The translations under genes and the position numbers were made by a program. Below are positions 35,718-43,608 of a DNA stretch of 64,000 bases, piece by piece. The DNA lies in the NCBI RefSeq assembly GCF_028369295.1, contig NZ_JAQMYP010000005.1, positions 1 through 64,000 of the forward strand. Direction: 5' to 3'. Every line of letters starts with the position of its first letter. Within the stretch, counting starts at the first letter, position 1. The notes under the pieces are model-generated. The model was not told the origin of the DNA and did no database searches. It worked only from the letters and a program-made list of their open reading frames with translations. The DNA comes from Streptomyces sp. HD. GTDB taxonomy: Bacteria > Actinomycetota > Actinomycetes > Streptomycetales > Streptomycetaceae.

Positions 35718-36494
35718 TCAGTCGGCCGGCTTCTCCCACACCGAGACATGCTTGCCGCTGTCGCTGGTGAACGGCTCACGGGTCCAGTCCTCCCACCGGT
35801 CGCGCAGCCGCAGTCCGGCCAGCCGGGCCATCAGGTCCAGTTCGGCGGGCCAGACATAGCGGAACGGAATGGACCAGTGTTCCGCGCGGCCGTCGGTGAT
35901 GGTGACGTAGTGGGAACTCATCGCCTGGGTCGCGACGTCGTAGGTGTCGAACGCCCACCCCGTGTCGCTGATGTCGAACGGCACGGCCTTCTGCCCAGGG
36001 GGCAGTCGGCGCAGATCCGGTACGCCCACCTCGACCACGAAGCAGCCGCCGGGCCGCAGATGGGCGGCGGCGTTGCGGAAGCAGTCGACCTGGGCGTCCT
36101 GCGTCGTCAGATTGCCGATCGTGTTGAAGACCAGGTAGGCGAGCGCGAACTCGCCCGTCACCCGCGTCGTCGCGAAGTCCCCGATCGTCACGTCGACGGC
36201 ATCGCCGCCAGGCTTGGCGCGCAGCCGGTCCACCATGGCGCGGGACATGTCGATGCCGTGCACCGCAATGCCGCGGGCGGCCAGCGGCAGCGCGATCCGG
36301 CCGGTGCCGACGCCGAGTTCGAGGGCCGGGCCACCGTCCGCGAGGCCGGCCAGAACGTCGATCGCCGGGCCCACCACGTCGGGGTGGAACATGTCGGCCG
36401 CCGACCGGTCGTAGTCGGCAGCGATCGTCTCTCCGAAGTAACCGTCGTCTTCGATCACTTGGGGACCGTACTGCCGGTCGTCGCTCACCGGCAC
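35718..36494 (-). CDS. class I SAM-dependent methyltransferase
   Basis: A 258-residue methyltransferase with motif I ALELGVGTGRIALPLAARG, the acidic residue in VHGIDMSRAMVDRL, and YLVFNTIGNLTTQDAQVDCFRNAAAHLRPGGCFVVEV at motifs II-III. The GTG at 36494 has GGAA six bases upstream; the longest frame would need a TTG start and adds non-conserved sequence. The substrate is unknown. It is divergent from the BBE oxidase gene and ends near the Rrf2 gene. Confidence 0.75.
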   Translation of the reverse strand: MPVSDDRQYGPQVIEDDGYFGETIAADYDRSAADMFHPDVVGPAIDVLAGLADGGPALELGVGTGRIALPLAARGIAVHGIDMSRAMVDRLRAKPGGDAVDVTIGDFATTRVTGEFALAYLVFNTIGNLTTQDAQVDCFRNAAAHLRPGGCFVVEVGVPDLRRLPPGQKAVPFDISDTGWAFDTYDVATQAMSSHYVTITDGRAEHWSIPFRYVWPAELDLMARLAGLRLRDRWEDWTREPFTSDSGKHVSVWEKPAD

Positions 36495-36632
36495 GCGAAT
36501 TTCCGCGCACTCGATTCGGGGTGCCGGCACCACCGCGACAGGGGGGCTGGGACGACTGCCCACGGCGCTTTCGCCGCCTAGGTTCGTCGAGGAAGCAGGC
36601 AACGGAGTGCCGAGGCAGTACGAGGAGACGTG

Positions 36633-38237
36633 ATGAGCGCATTAAGTCGAAGGAACGTGCTGCGCGGCGGTTTGGTCGCCACGACGGCGGGGGTCGTGGC
36701 GCCCGGACCGGGAACGCCGGCCGCGGCTGGGACCGGTGACGGGGTGTCCTGCCCGCCGCCGCCAGGACCCGCCATGGTCGGCCGCGGCGAGCCGCGGTTC
36801 CCGTCGCTGGCGTCCCGGGGCTACAACCGCCGGTTCGTGGGCCGGCCGGAGCACGTCTGGGTGGTCGGCACGACCGCGCATGTCGTGCGGGCCGTGCAGC
36901 AGGCGGTGGACAGCGGCCGGCGGATCACGGTCCGCAGCGGCGCCCACGGCTTCGAGAACTTCGTCGCCGACCCGGCCGTGGAGGTGGTCGTCGACATGTC
37001 CGCCATGAACGCGGTCGCGTACGACCCGGGCCGCCGCGCCTTCGCCGTGGAGGCCGGTGCGTTGCTGGGGGAGGTGTACCGGCGGCTGTATCTGGGCTGG
37101 GGAGTGACGGTCCCGGCCGGCTGGTGTGCCGACGTCGGCACCGGCGGCCATGTCCTGGGCGGCGGCTTCGGTCCGCTGTCCCGTCAGATGGGCCTGTCCG
37201 TCGACCACCTGTACGCCGTGGAGGTGGTCGTCGTGGACCGGGCGGGCCGGGCGCGCAGTGTGGTCGCCACCCGTGAACCCTCCGACCCCAACCGGGACTT
37301 GTGGTGGGCGCACACCGGCGGCGGAGGCGGCAGCTTCGGCATCGTCACCCGCTACTGGTTCCGGACACCCGGCGCCGACGGCGACGACCCGTCCGGCCTG
37401 CTGCCCGCGCCGCCCTCCGGTGTGCTGAGCTTCTCGCTCACCTGGGACTGGGAGCGGCTCGACAGGACATCGTTCGCCCGGCTGGTCCGCAACCACAGCG
37501 AGTGGGCCGAGCGGCACAGCGCCACCGACTCCCCGTACCTCGCCCTCTACAGCGAACTCGCCCTGACCTGCCGTGTGTCGGGGACGGTCCTCATGATCGG
37601 GCAGGTGGCGGCGGACTCCGGCGCCGAGCGGATGCTGGACGAGTACCTCGCCGCGATCAACCGGGGGGTGTCGGTCCAGCCGGTCCGCACGCTGCGGAAC
37701 CAGCCCTGGCTGGCCGCGGCCCTGGCCGGGTCGCCCGGCGACCCCGGGCCCGTCTACCGGCTCAAGGTCAAGTCGGGCTATCTGCGCCGCGGTTTCACCG
37801 ACCGCCAGATCGAGGCCCTGCACCACCACCTCACCCGGTCCGACTACGACCACCCGGGCGGCAGCGTCAGCCTCTACACCCACGGCGGCAGGGTCAACAC
37901 CGTGGCCCCGGACGCAACCGCGACCCCCCACCGCGACGCGAGCATCAAGATGTTCTGCGTCAACGGCTGGGAGGACCCCCGCGACGACGCCCGGCACATC
38001 GGCTGGCTGCGCGAGCTCTACGAGGACCTGTACGCCGACACCGGCGGCGCCCCCGTCGCGGCCGACGGCGCCTTCATCAACTACCCGGACACCGACCTCG
38101 CCGACCCCGCCCACAACAGCGGCGCCCCCTGGCACGCCCTCTACTTCGGCGACAACTACCGCCGCCTCCAGCGCGTCAAGGCGAAGTGGGACCCCCGTGA
38201 CGTCTTCCACCACGCCCTCTCGGTCAGGCGAGCGTGA
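36633..38237 (+). CDS. secreted FAD-linked oxidase, berberine-bridge (BBE) type
   Basis: A 534-residue flavoprotein. The twin-arginine motif SRRNVLRGGL at the N-terminus predicts Tat export. The PCMH-type FAD domain has RSGAHGFENF (His candidate for 8-alpha linkage) and PAGWCADVGTGGHVLGGGFG (Cys candidate for 6-S-linkage), so the FAD may be bicovalently bound. The C-terminal BBE segment FGDNYRRLQRVKAKWDPRDVFHH is complete. ATG 36633 follows GAGGAG. Such enzymes oxidise sugars, alcohols or alkaloid-like amines; the substrate is unknown. Its end overlaps the end of the convergent P450 gene by 14 bases. Confidence 0.82.
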   Translation: MSALSRRNVLRGGLVATTAGVVAPGPGTPAAAGTGDGVSCPPPPGPAMVGRGEPRFPSLASRGYNRRFVGRPEHVWVVGTTAHVVRAVQQAVDSGRRITVRSGAHGFENFVADPAVEVVVDMSAMNAVAYDPGRRAFAVEAGALLGEVYRRLYLGWGVTVPAGWCADVGTGGHVLGGGFGPLSRQMGLSVDHLYAVEVVVVDRAGRARSVVATREPSDPNRDLWWAHTGGGGGSFGIVTRYWFRTPGADGDDPSGLLPAPPSGVLSFSLTWDWERLDRTSFARLVRNHSEWAERHSATDSPYLALYSELALTCRVSGTVLMIGQVAADSGAERMLDEYLAAINRGVSVQPVRTLRNQPWLAAALAGSPGDPGPVYRLKVKSGYLRRGFTDRQIEALHHHLTRSDYDHPGGSVSLYTHGGRVNTVAPDATATPHRDASIKMFCVNGWEDPRDDARHIGWLRELYEDLYADTGGAPVAADGAFINYPDTDLADPAHNSGAPWHALYFGDNYRRLQRVKAKWDPRDVFHHALSVRRA

Positions 38238-39540
38238 CCTCGACCGGCAGCTTCTTGATGCCGTTGACGAAGTTGGAGCGCACGCGCGGCACGTCACCGG
38301 CCAGGCGGATGTCCGCGAGGCGCGGGATCAGCTCCTCGAACATGATGCGGATCTCGGTACGGGCGAGCAGGTTGCCCAGGCACAGATGCGGGCTGCCCTT
38401 GCCGAAGGTGACGTGGTCGTTGTCGGCGCGGGCGACGTCGAAGTCGTACGGGTTGCCGAAGACCTCCTCGTCGCGGTTGCCGGAGGCGAACCACATGACG
38501 ACCTTGTCGCCCTCCCTGACCTGCTTGCCGCCCAGCTCGACGTCGCGCGTGGCGGTACGACGGAAGTGGTAGACGGGGGAGGCCCAGCGCAGGAACTCCT
38601 CGACCGCCGTCGGGATCAGGGAGGGGTCCTCCTGGAGCCGGGCCAGCTGCTCGGGGTGCTGGAGGAGGGCCAGCATGGAGTGGGAGATGGTGTGCCGGGT
38701 GGTCTCGTTCCCGGCCACCACCAGGAGCAGGAAGTAGTTGTCGAAGTCCTGGGCGGAGAGCGGGACGCCGTCCCGCGGGACCGTGTTGACCAGCCGCGAG
38801 ACCAGGTCCGTGCCGTCGCCGCCGCGCCGCTGCCGGGCCAGCTCACGGCCGTACTCGAAGACCTCGACGGACGCGGGGGAGCGGAACGGCAGATCGCGGT
38901 ACTTCTCGCTCTCCGCGCTGTGCAGCAGCACGTCCGCGTAGTCGGGGTCGGTGTTGCCGATGATGCGGTTGCCCCAGTCGATGAGCTGCTGGTTGTCCTC
39001 CGGCGGCACGTCCAGCAGCCGGGCGAGGACGTTGATGGGGAAGTCCGCGGAGACGTCGGCGACGAAGTCGAAGGTGCCCTTCGCCAGGGCCGCGTCCAGG
39101 GTCGTGGCGGTCAGGCCGCGCAGGAAGTCGGCGTAGCTGTTGATGACGCTCGCGCCGAACTGCCGCTGGATCACGCTGCGCAGCGCGCGGTGGCGGACGC
39201 CGTCCATCTCCAGGATGGAGGCGCGTTTCCTGATCTGGTCCTCGTCGACCTCTTCCAGGTTCACGAACTTGGTGGAGGTGAAGGTCTCGGCGTCGCGGTC
39301 GACGCGGGCGATGTCCGCGTGCCGGGTCACCGCCCAGAAACCGGAGTTGGGGGCCTCCTCCGGCTGCCAGTGCACCGGGTCCTCGTGGCGCAGGGTGTGG
39401 AACATCCGCCACGGGGTGACCCCGTCGGTGAAGTTGTCCAGGTCGGCGAGGTCGACGTCCGCCAGCGGCATCGGCTCGTTCACGGCGGTCGTGCCGGCAG
39501 CGGTGGCGGGGGACTGGGACTGGATCTGCGTCTCGGTCAT
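38224..39540 (-). CDS. cytochrome P450
   Basis: A 438-residue P450. The I-helix has AGNETTRH, ExxR is in VEEFLRW, and the haem ligand is Cys387 in FGKGSPHLCLG, which has one residue more than the usual FGxGxHxCxG, as in some actinobacterial sterol/alkane P450s (CYP124/125/142 type). ATG 39540 follows GGAG. It lies 16 bases after the glutamine-synthetase-like gene in one operon; the ferredoxin and reductase it needs are encoded divergently at 41271-42685 behind the same operator type. P450 + ferredoxin + GS-like sets are known from cyclic amine degradation. Confidence 0.9.
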   Translation of the reverse strand: MTETQIQSQSPATAAGTTAVNEPMPLADVDLADLDNFTDGVTPWRMFHTLRHEDPVHWQPEEAPNSGFWAVTRHADIARVDRDAETFTSTKFVNLEEVDEDQIRKRASILEMDGVRHRALRSVIQRQFGASVINSYADFLRGLTATTLDAALAKGTFDFVADVSADFPINVLARLLDVPPEDNQQLIDWGNRIIGNTDPDYADVLLHSAESEKYRDLPFRSPASVEVFEYGRELARQRRGGDGTDLVSRLVNTVPRDGVPLSAQDFDNYFLLLVVAGNETTRHTISHSMLALLQHPEQLARLQEDPSLIPTAVEEFLRWASPVYHFRRTATRDVELGGKQVREGDKVVMWFASGNRDEEVFGNPYDFDVARADNDHVTFGKGSPHLCLGNLLARTEIRIMFEELIPRLADIRLAGDVPRVRSNFVNGIKKLPVEVTLA

Positions 39541-39556
39541 CAGTGGCTCCAGGGCG

Positions 39557-40921
39557 TCACAGGTGGTAGGCGTACTCGGTGAACTCCCAGTCGGTGACAT
39601 GCCGTTGGAAGCGTTCGACCTCGTTGCGCTTGTAGGTCAGGAAGGATGAGGTGAAGCCCTTGCCGAGCAGGTCGGTCAGGGCGGTGTCCGCCTCCAGCGC
39701 GTCCAGAGACGAGGACAGGTCCCTCGGCAGCTGGGCCGACCTGGCGGTGTCGTAGCCGTAGCCCTCCAGCGGGGCGGGCGGCTCCTCACCGGCCTGGATG
39801 CCGAGCAGCGCGGCGGCGATCGTGCCGGCGACGAGGAGATAGGGGTTGGCGCTCGCGTCCCCGAGGCGGAGTTCGACACGGGCACCGGAGCCGCGCTCCG
39901 GCGGGATGCGGACCATGGCGCTGCGGTTGTCCAGCCCCCAGTCGATCAGCCAGGGCGCGAGGGTGTCGGGGCCGAAGCGCTTGTACGAGTTGACGGTCGG
40001 GTTGGCCAGGGCGGCGAGCGCGGGAGCGTGGGCGACGATGCCGGCGACGGCGTGCCGGGCGCTCGCCGAGAGGCCGTAGGCGCCCGCGGGGTCGTCGAAG
40101 GCGTTGCGGACACCTTTCTCGTCGGGGGCGTCGCAGGAAAGATGCAGATGGAAGCCCGAGCCGCCGGCGTCCGCGTACGGCTTGGCCATGAAGGTGGCGA
40201 GCCGACCCTCCCGGCGGGCCAGCTCCTTCACCGCCGCCTTGAAACGGAAGGAACGGTCGGCCGCGTCCAGCGCGCCGGAGTGGGTCAGGTTGATCTCGTA
40301 CTGGCCGCCGTCGAACTCGTGGTTCCCGGTGATCACGCCGATGTTCAGGTCGCGCAGATGGCGCAGGGTGCGCAGCAGATGGTTGTCGGGGTCGGCGCGC
40401 AGGCCGGCCGTGTAGACGGCGCCGGTGGTCTCCGGGGCGCGGCGCCAGCCGCTGGGGGTGCCGGGGGCCGGTTCCAGCAGGAAGTACTCCAGCTCCGGGC
40501 CGACGACCGGACGCAGCCCCTGCTCCGCGCAGCGGGACAGCACGCTGCGCAGCAGATCGCGCGGTGACTCGGCGGCCGGGGCGCCGGTCGCCGGGTCGGT
40601 GACCTCGCCGAGACAGGTGGCGACGCCGGGCTCCCAGGGCAGTACGGCCAGCGTCGACAGGTCGGGGCGCACGGTGATGTCGGGCAGACCCGCGTCGAGA
40701 CCGCCCGCGACCGGGACCACGTCGCCCTGCGGACTGGTGTGGTAGACGGCCCGGCAGAAGGCCAGACCGTGTTCGCAGGCCGACGGCAGATGGTCCACCA
40801 GCACATCACGGGCGCGGTCGGTGCCGATGAGGTCGGGATAGATCACCCGGACCACGTCCACACCCTCGGCGGCGAGCCGCTCCATGTGTCGGCCGATGTC
40901 TGGGATGTCGTGAGCGCTCAC
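39557..40921 (-). CDS. glutamine synthetase-like gamma-glutamyl amine ligase
   Basis: A 454-residue GS-fold protein: PVVGPELEYFLLEP, NHEFDGGQYEINLTHSGALDAADRSFRFKAAVKELA, ATFMAKPYADAGGSGFHLHLS, NPTVNSYKR and ARVELRLGDASANPYL. It lacks the adenylylation-type C-terminus of GlnA1 and belongs with PuuA/GMAS/gamma-glutamylanilide synthase-like ligases that attach glutamate to amines. With a PuuD-like hydrolase, PuuC-like dehydrogenase and APC permease under the same operator type, amine catabolism rather than nitrogen assimilation is likely. The substrate amine is unknown. Confidence 0.82.
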   Translation of the reverse strand: MSAHDIPDIGRHMERLAAEGVDVVRVIYPDLIGTDRARDVLVDHLPSACEHGLAFCRAVYHTSPQGDVVPVAGGLDAGLPDITVRPDLSTLAVLPWEPGVATCLGEVTDPATGAPAAESPRDLLRSVLSRCAEQGLRPVVGPELEYFLLEPAPGTPSGWRRAPETTGAVYTAGLRADPDNHLLRTLRHLRDLNIGVITGNHEFDGGQYEINLTHSGALDAADRSFRFKAAVKELARREGRLATFMAKPYADAGGSGFHLHLSCDAPDEKGVRNAFDDPAGAYGLSASARHAVAGIVAHAPALAALANPTVNSYKRFGPDTLAPWLIDWGLDNRSAMVRIPPERGSGARVELRLGDASANPYLLVAGTIAAALLGIQAGEEPPAPLEGYGYDTARSAQLPRDLSSSLDALEADTALTDLLGKGFTSSFLTYKRNEVERFQRHVTDWEFTEYAYHL

Positions 40922-41030
40922 CGATGTCTCCTCGGGCGGATGGGGAAGGTGGCGTGAGGACGACCTGAGCGCAGGGTGCGGGGCGGGGAGGGGCGACTCC
41001 GACGGAGCTGCGCCGGGAGACCCGGGGTCG

Positions 41031-41048
41031 TCGTTTGAACCCGAACGG
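41031..41048 (-). promoter_or_regulatory. operator 1 of the amine regulon (GS/P450 promoter)
   Basis: TCGTTTGAACCCGAACGG, an imperfect palindrome overlapping the -10 box of the GS-like/P450 promoter. Its relatives are at 41138, 47725 and 52253. Confidence 0.65.
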
Positions 41049-41073
41049 TATGAAGCGGTTCGCCGGTACGCAA
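41045..41073 (-). promoter_or_regulatory. promoter of the GS-like/P450 operon
   Basis: On the minus strand TTGCGT (41073-41068), 17 bases, TACCGT (41050-41045). The -10 box is inside operator 1, the geometry of a repressor. Confidence 0.5.
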
Positions 41074-41110
41074 GGGGGTGGCCTCAAAAATTTATCCACC
41101 TGGACAGGTA

Positions 41111-41139
41111 TTGACCAGGGTCGAGTTGCTTCCTATGTT
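41111..41139 (+). promoter_or_regulatory. promoter of the ferredoxin/ring-cleavage operon
   Basis: TTGACC (41111-41116), 17 bases, TATGTT (41134-41139). Operator 2 begins inside the -10 box. The 5' untranslated region to the ferredoxin ATG is about 125 bases. Confidence 0.65.
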
Positions 41140-41155
41140 GTTTGAAGCCAAACGA
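41138..41155 (+). promoter_or_regulatory. operator 2 of the amine regulon (ferredoxin promoter)
   Basis: Reads TCGTTTGGCTTCAAACAA on the minus strand. It covers the -10/start region of the ferredoxin operon promoter. Confidence 0.7.
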
Positions 41156-41270
41156 GTCAGGGGTGCGGCTCTCGCACCCCTTTGGCCAACGGGGCCCGGT
41201 CGCAGTCAGGCCGGGCCCTCCCACCCCCTTCACTCCCGCTCCGACGCCCTCACTCCCAGGAGGACCGGCC

Positions 41271-41459
41271 ATGAAGGTCGTCGTCGACATGAACAAGTGC
41301 CAGGACCACGGTCAGTGCGTCTTCGCGGCCCCCGACGTCTTCTCGATGAGCGACGACGGACACCTGGTGTACGTCTCCGAACCCGACGACGCCCTGCGCG
41401 ACGAGGTCGAGGAAGCCGCCGACGTGTGCCCGCTGCAGGCCATCCGGATCGAGGCCTGA
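41271..41459 (+). CDS. small [3Fe-4S]/[4Fe-4S] ferredoxin for P450
   Basis: A 62-residue ferredoxin with DMNKCQDHGQCVFAAPDVF and DVCPLQAIRI: three Cys in the C-x5-C...C-P pattern of actinobacterial P450 ferredoxins, the fourth position being non-Cys (a [3Fe-4S] cluster likely). ATG 41271 follows AGGAGG. It carries electrons from the reductase encoded next to the P450 at 38224. It is the first gene of the operon ferredoxin-reductase-ADC-like-dehydrogenase-dioxygenase-FAH. Confidence 0.9.
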   Translation: MKVVVDMNKCQDHGQCVFAAPDVFSMSDDGHLVYVSEPDDALRDEVEEAADVCPLQAIRIEA

Positions 41460-41464
41460 GCGCC

Positions 41465-42685
41465 GTGTCCGCAACGCAGACCGGACGCATGGTCGTCGCC
41501 GGCGCCTCGATGGGCGGCCTGCGTGCCGCGGAGCAGCTGCGCGCCGCCGGCTGGACCGGCGCGATCACGGTCGTGGGCGACGAGCCCCACATGCCCTACA
41601 ACCGCCCTCCCCTCTCCAAGGAGGTCCTCGCCGGCAAGGCGCCCTTCGAGTCGCTCGCCTTCACACCGAAGGCGGCCGTCGCCGACGTGGAGTGGCGGCT
41701 GGGGACGAAGGTCGTCGCGGCTCGGCTGACCGACCGGACCGTCGCACTCGACGACGGTTCGGAGATCCCCTACGACGGACTGGTCGTCGCCACCGGCATG
41801 CGGCCCCGGCGCCTGCGCTGCCCCGGACCGCGCACCGGCCGCCACACGGTCCGCACGGCCGCCGACGCCCAGGGCCTGCGCGACCAGCTGACCCGGCCAG
41901 GCGCCCGCGTGGTCGTGGTCGGCGCCGGGTTCATCGGCTGCGAGGTCGCAGCCACCGCCGTAGGACTCGGCGTCCGCGAGGTGACCGTCGTCGATCCGCT
42001 GCCCCTGCCCATGGTCGGACCACTCGGCGAACTGCTCGGCCGCGCGCTGCTGAAGCGGCACGAGGAACGCGGGGTGCGCTTCGCGCTCGGCACCGGAGTC
42101 GCCGGGTTCGAGGGCGCGGACCGGGTCACCGGGGTCGTGCTGGGCGACGGCACCGTCCTGCCCGCCGATGTCGTGGTCGAGTCGGTCGGCTCGGTCGCCA
42201 ATGCCGAATGGCTGGAGGGCAACGGCCTCGACCTCTCCGACGGCGTGCTCACCTGCGGGCAGCTGCGCGTCGGCGGCCGTCCGGAGGTGGTCGCCGTCGG
42301 CGACGTCGCCCGCTTCCCCAACGCCCGCTACGACGGCGTGCCCCGCCGCGTCGAGCACTGGTCCATCCCGGCCGACACGGCCAAGCACGCGGCAAAGGTC
42401 CTGGTCGCTCATCTGACCGGTGCCCGGGCCGACTTGGCTCCCTTCGCTCCGCTGCCCACGTTCTGGAGCGACCAGCACGACTTCCGGCTGCAGTCGTTCG
42501 GCGCGCCCGGCCTGGGCCTCGCCGACGTACGAGTCCTGGACGGCGACCCGGACGGCGACGTCCTCGTGGGCTACCACAGCGACGACCGGCTGGTCGGCGT
42601 CGTCGCGCTCGGCGGCCAGGCCGCCGCCAGGGGAGCCGCCCGCTACCGCGCCCAGCTGCTCAAGCAGCCCGCCCTCACCGCGTAA
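41465..42685 (+). CDS. NAD(P)H:ferredoxin reductase of the P450 system
   Basis: A 406-residue flavoprotein of the putidaredoxin-reductase type: VVAGASMGGLRAAEQLRAAG (FAD), EPHMPYNRPPLSKEVLAG, VVVVGAGFIGCEVAATA (NAD(P)), VVAVGDVARFPN, and the C-terminal reductase domain FWSDQHDFRLQSFG. The GTG at 41465 lies five bases behind the ferredoxin stop. It completes a class I three-component P450 chain. Confidence 0.9.
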   Translation: MSATQTGRMVVAGASMGGLRAAEQLRAAGWTGAITVVGDEPHMPYNRPPLSKEVLAGKAPFESLAFTPKAAVADVEWRLGTKVVAARLTDRTVALDDGSEIPYDGLVVATGMRPRRLRCPGPRTGRHTVRTAADAQGLRDQLTRPGARVVVVGAGFIGCEVAATAVGLGVREVTVVDPLPLPMVGPLGELLGRALLKRHEERGVRFALGTGVAGFEGADRVTGVVLGDGTVLPADVVVESVGSVANAEWLEGNGLDLSDGVLTCGQLRVGGRPEVVAVGDVARFPNARYDGVPRRVEHWSIPADTAKHAAKVLVAHLTGARADLAPFAPLPTFWSDQHDFRLQSFGAPGLGLADVRVLDGDPDGDVLVGYHSDDRLVGVVALGGQAAARGAARYRAQLLKQPALTA

Positions 42686-42696
42686 GGAACGCCGTC

Positions 42697-43509
42697 ATGT
42701 CCTCAGTTCGTGGTTACTTCCATCCCAAGACCGGCAGTGGTGCCTCGTCGCTGATTCCGTCGCCGCCGTGGCGCTACTCCGGTGACCTGCTCACCGTCGA
42801 GTACCGCACGGATCCGGCGCGGGTGCGGGAACTTCTGCCCGAGCCGCTGGAGCTGGCCGACGAGGATCCCGGGGCGGTCGCCCTGATCTGGGCCGACTGG
42901 CAGTCGTGCTCGGAGTCCGGGGCCGAGCTGCTCGATCCCGTGCTGTCCCAGTACAAGGAGGCCTTCGCGGTCGTCCGGTGCAAGTACCGGGGCCAGACGT
43001 ACTCGCGCTGCGTCTACATCTGGGTCGACAAGGACTTCGCCATCGCGCGCGGGCTGCACCAGGGGTATCCGAAGAAGCTCGGGTCCATTCATCAGACTCG
43101 TCCGCATCCGTACGGGCCCGCTCCGCGGATCGAGGCGGGGGCGCGGTTCGGGGCGACGTTGGCTGCGGCGGACCGGCGGTTGGCGCAGACCGTGGTCACG
43201 CTGCGCGAGCCGGCCGAGTCGAATGGGTTCGTGAATGCGCATCCGATGGCTCATCACCGGTGGCTTCCCTCGATCGAGAAGGGGAAGGGGCTGGCGCTCG
43301 ATGAGTTGATCGAGTCGGGGGCGGCTTCCTTCGAGGGGGGTCGACCGTGGGTCGGCGACGCGGAGTTGGACATCTTCGAGGCGCCTACCGAGGAGCTTGC
43401 TCGGCTGGAGGTTCAAGAGCCGATTGCCGCGTATTACCGGCAGGTCGGGGTGGTTTGGGATGGGGGGCGGCTGCTGGAGGCCGGTACGTCTGAAGCGGCT
43501 GCCGGGTGA
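42697..43509 (+). CDS. acetoacetate decarboxylase-family protein
   Basis: A 270-residue ADC-fold protein: PPWRYSGDLLTVEYRTDPARVRELLPEPLE, VWVDKDFAIARGLHQGYPKKLGSI (with the lysine pair expected near the active site) and VNAHPMAHHRWLPSI. True acetoacetate decarboxylases use a Schiff-base lysine; many ADC-like proteins are hydratases or decarboxylases of other keto acids. Its place before the homoprotocatechuate enzymes suggests it acts on a ring-cleavage or side-chain keto acid; this is inference. Confidence 0.75.
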   Translation: MSSVRGYFHPKTGSGASSLIPSPPWRYSGDLLTVEYRTDPARVRELLPEPLELADEDPGAVALIWADWQSCSESGAELLDPVLSQYKEAFAVVRCKYRGQTYSRCVYIWVDKDFAIARGLHQGYPKKLGSIHQTRPHPYGPAPRIEAGARFGATLAAADRRLAQTVVTLREPAESNGFVNAHPMAHHRWLPSIEKGKGLALDELIESGAASFEGGRPWVGDAELDIFEAPTEELARLEVQEPIAAYYRQVGVVWDGGRLLEAGTSEAAAG

Positions 43510-43538
43510 GGCCGGTGGGCGGGTGCGGGTCTCGTTGT

Positions 43539-43566
43539 GGCTGGTCGCGCAGTTCCCCGCGCCCCT
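43539..43566 (+). repeat. common Streptomyces intergenic repeat
   Basis: The stretch beginning GGCTGGTCGCGCAGTTCCCC and ending GCGCCCCT is a sequence I recognise as recurring in intergenic regions of many Streptomyces genomes. It lies between the ADC-like gene and the dehydrogenase gene. Confidence 0.6.
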
Positions 43567-43608
43567 AGGTGGGTCAGATCACCCTTCGTTTCGAATGGAG
43601 CTCTTCTC

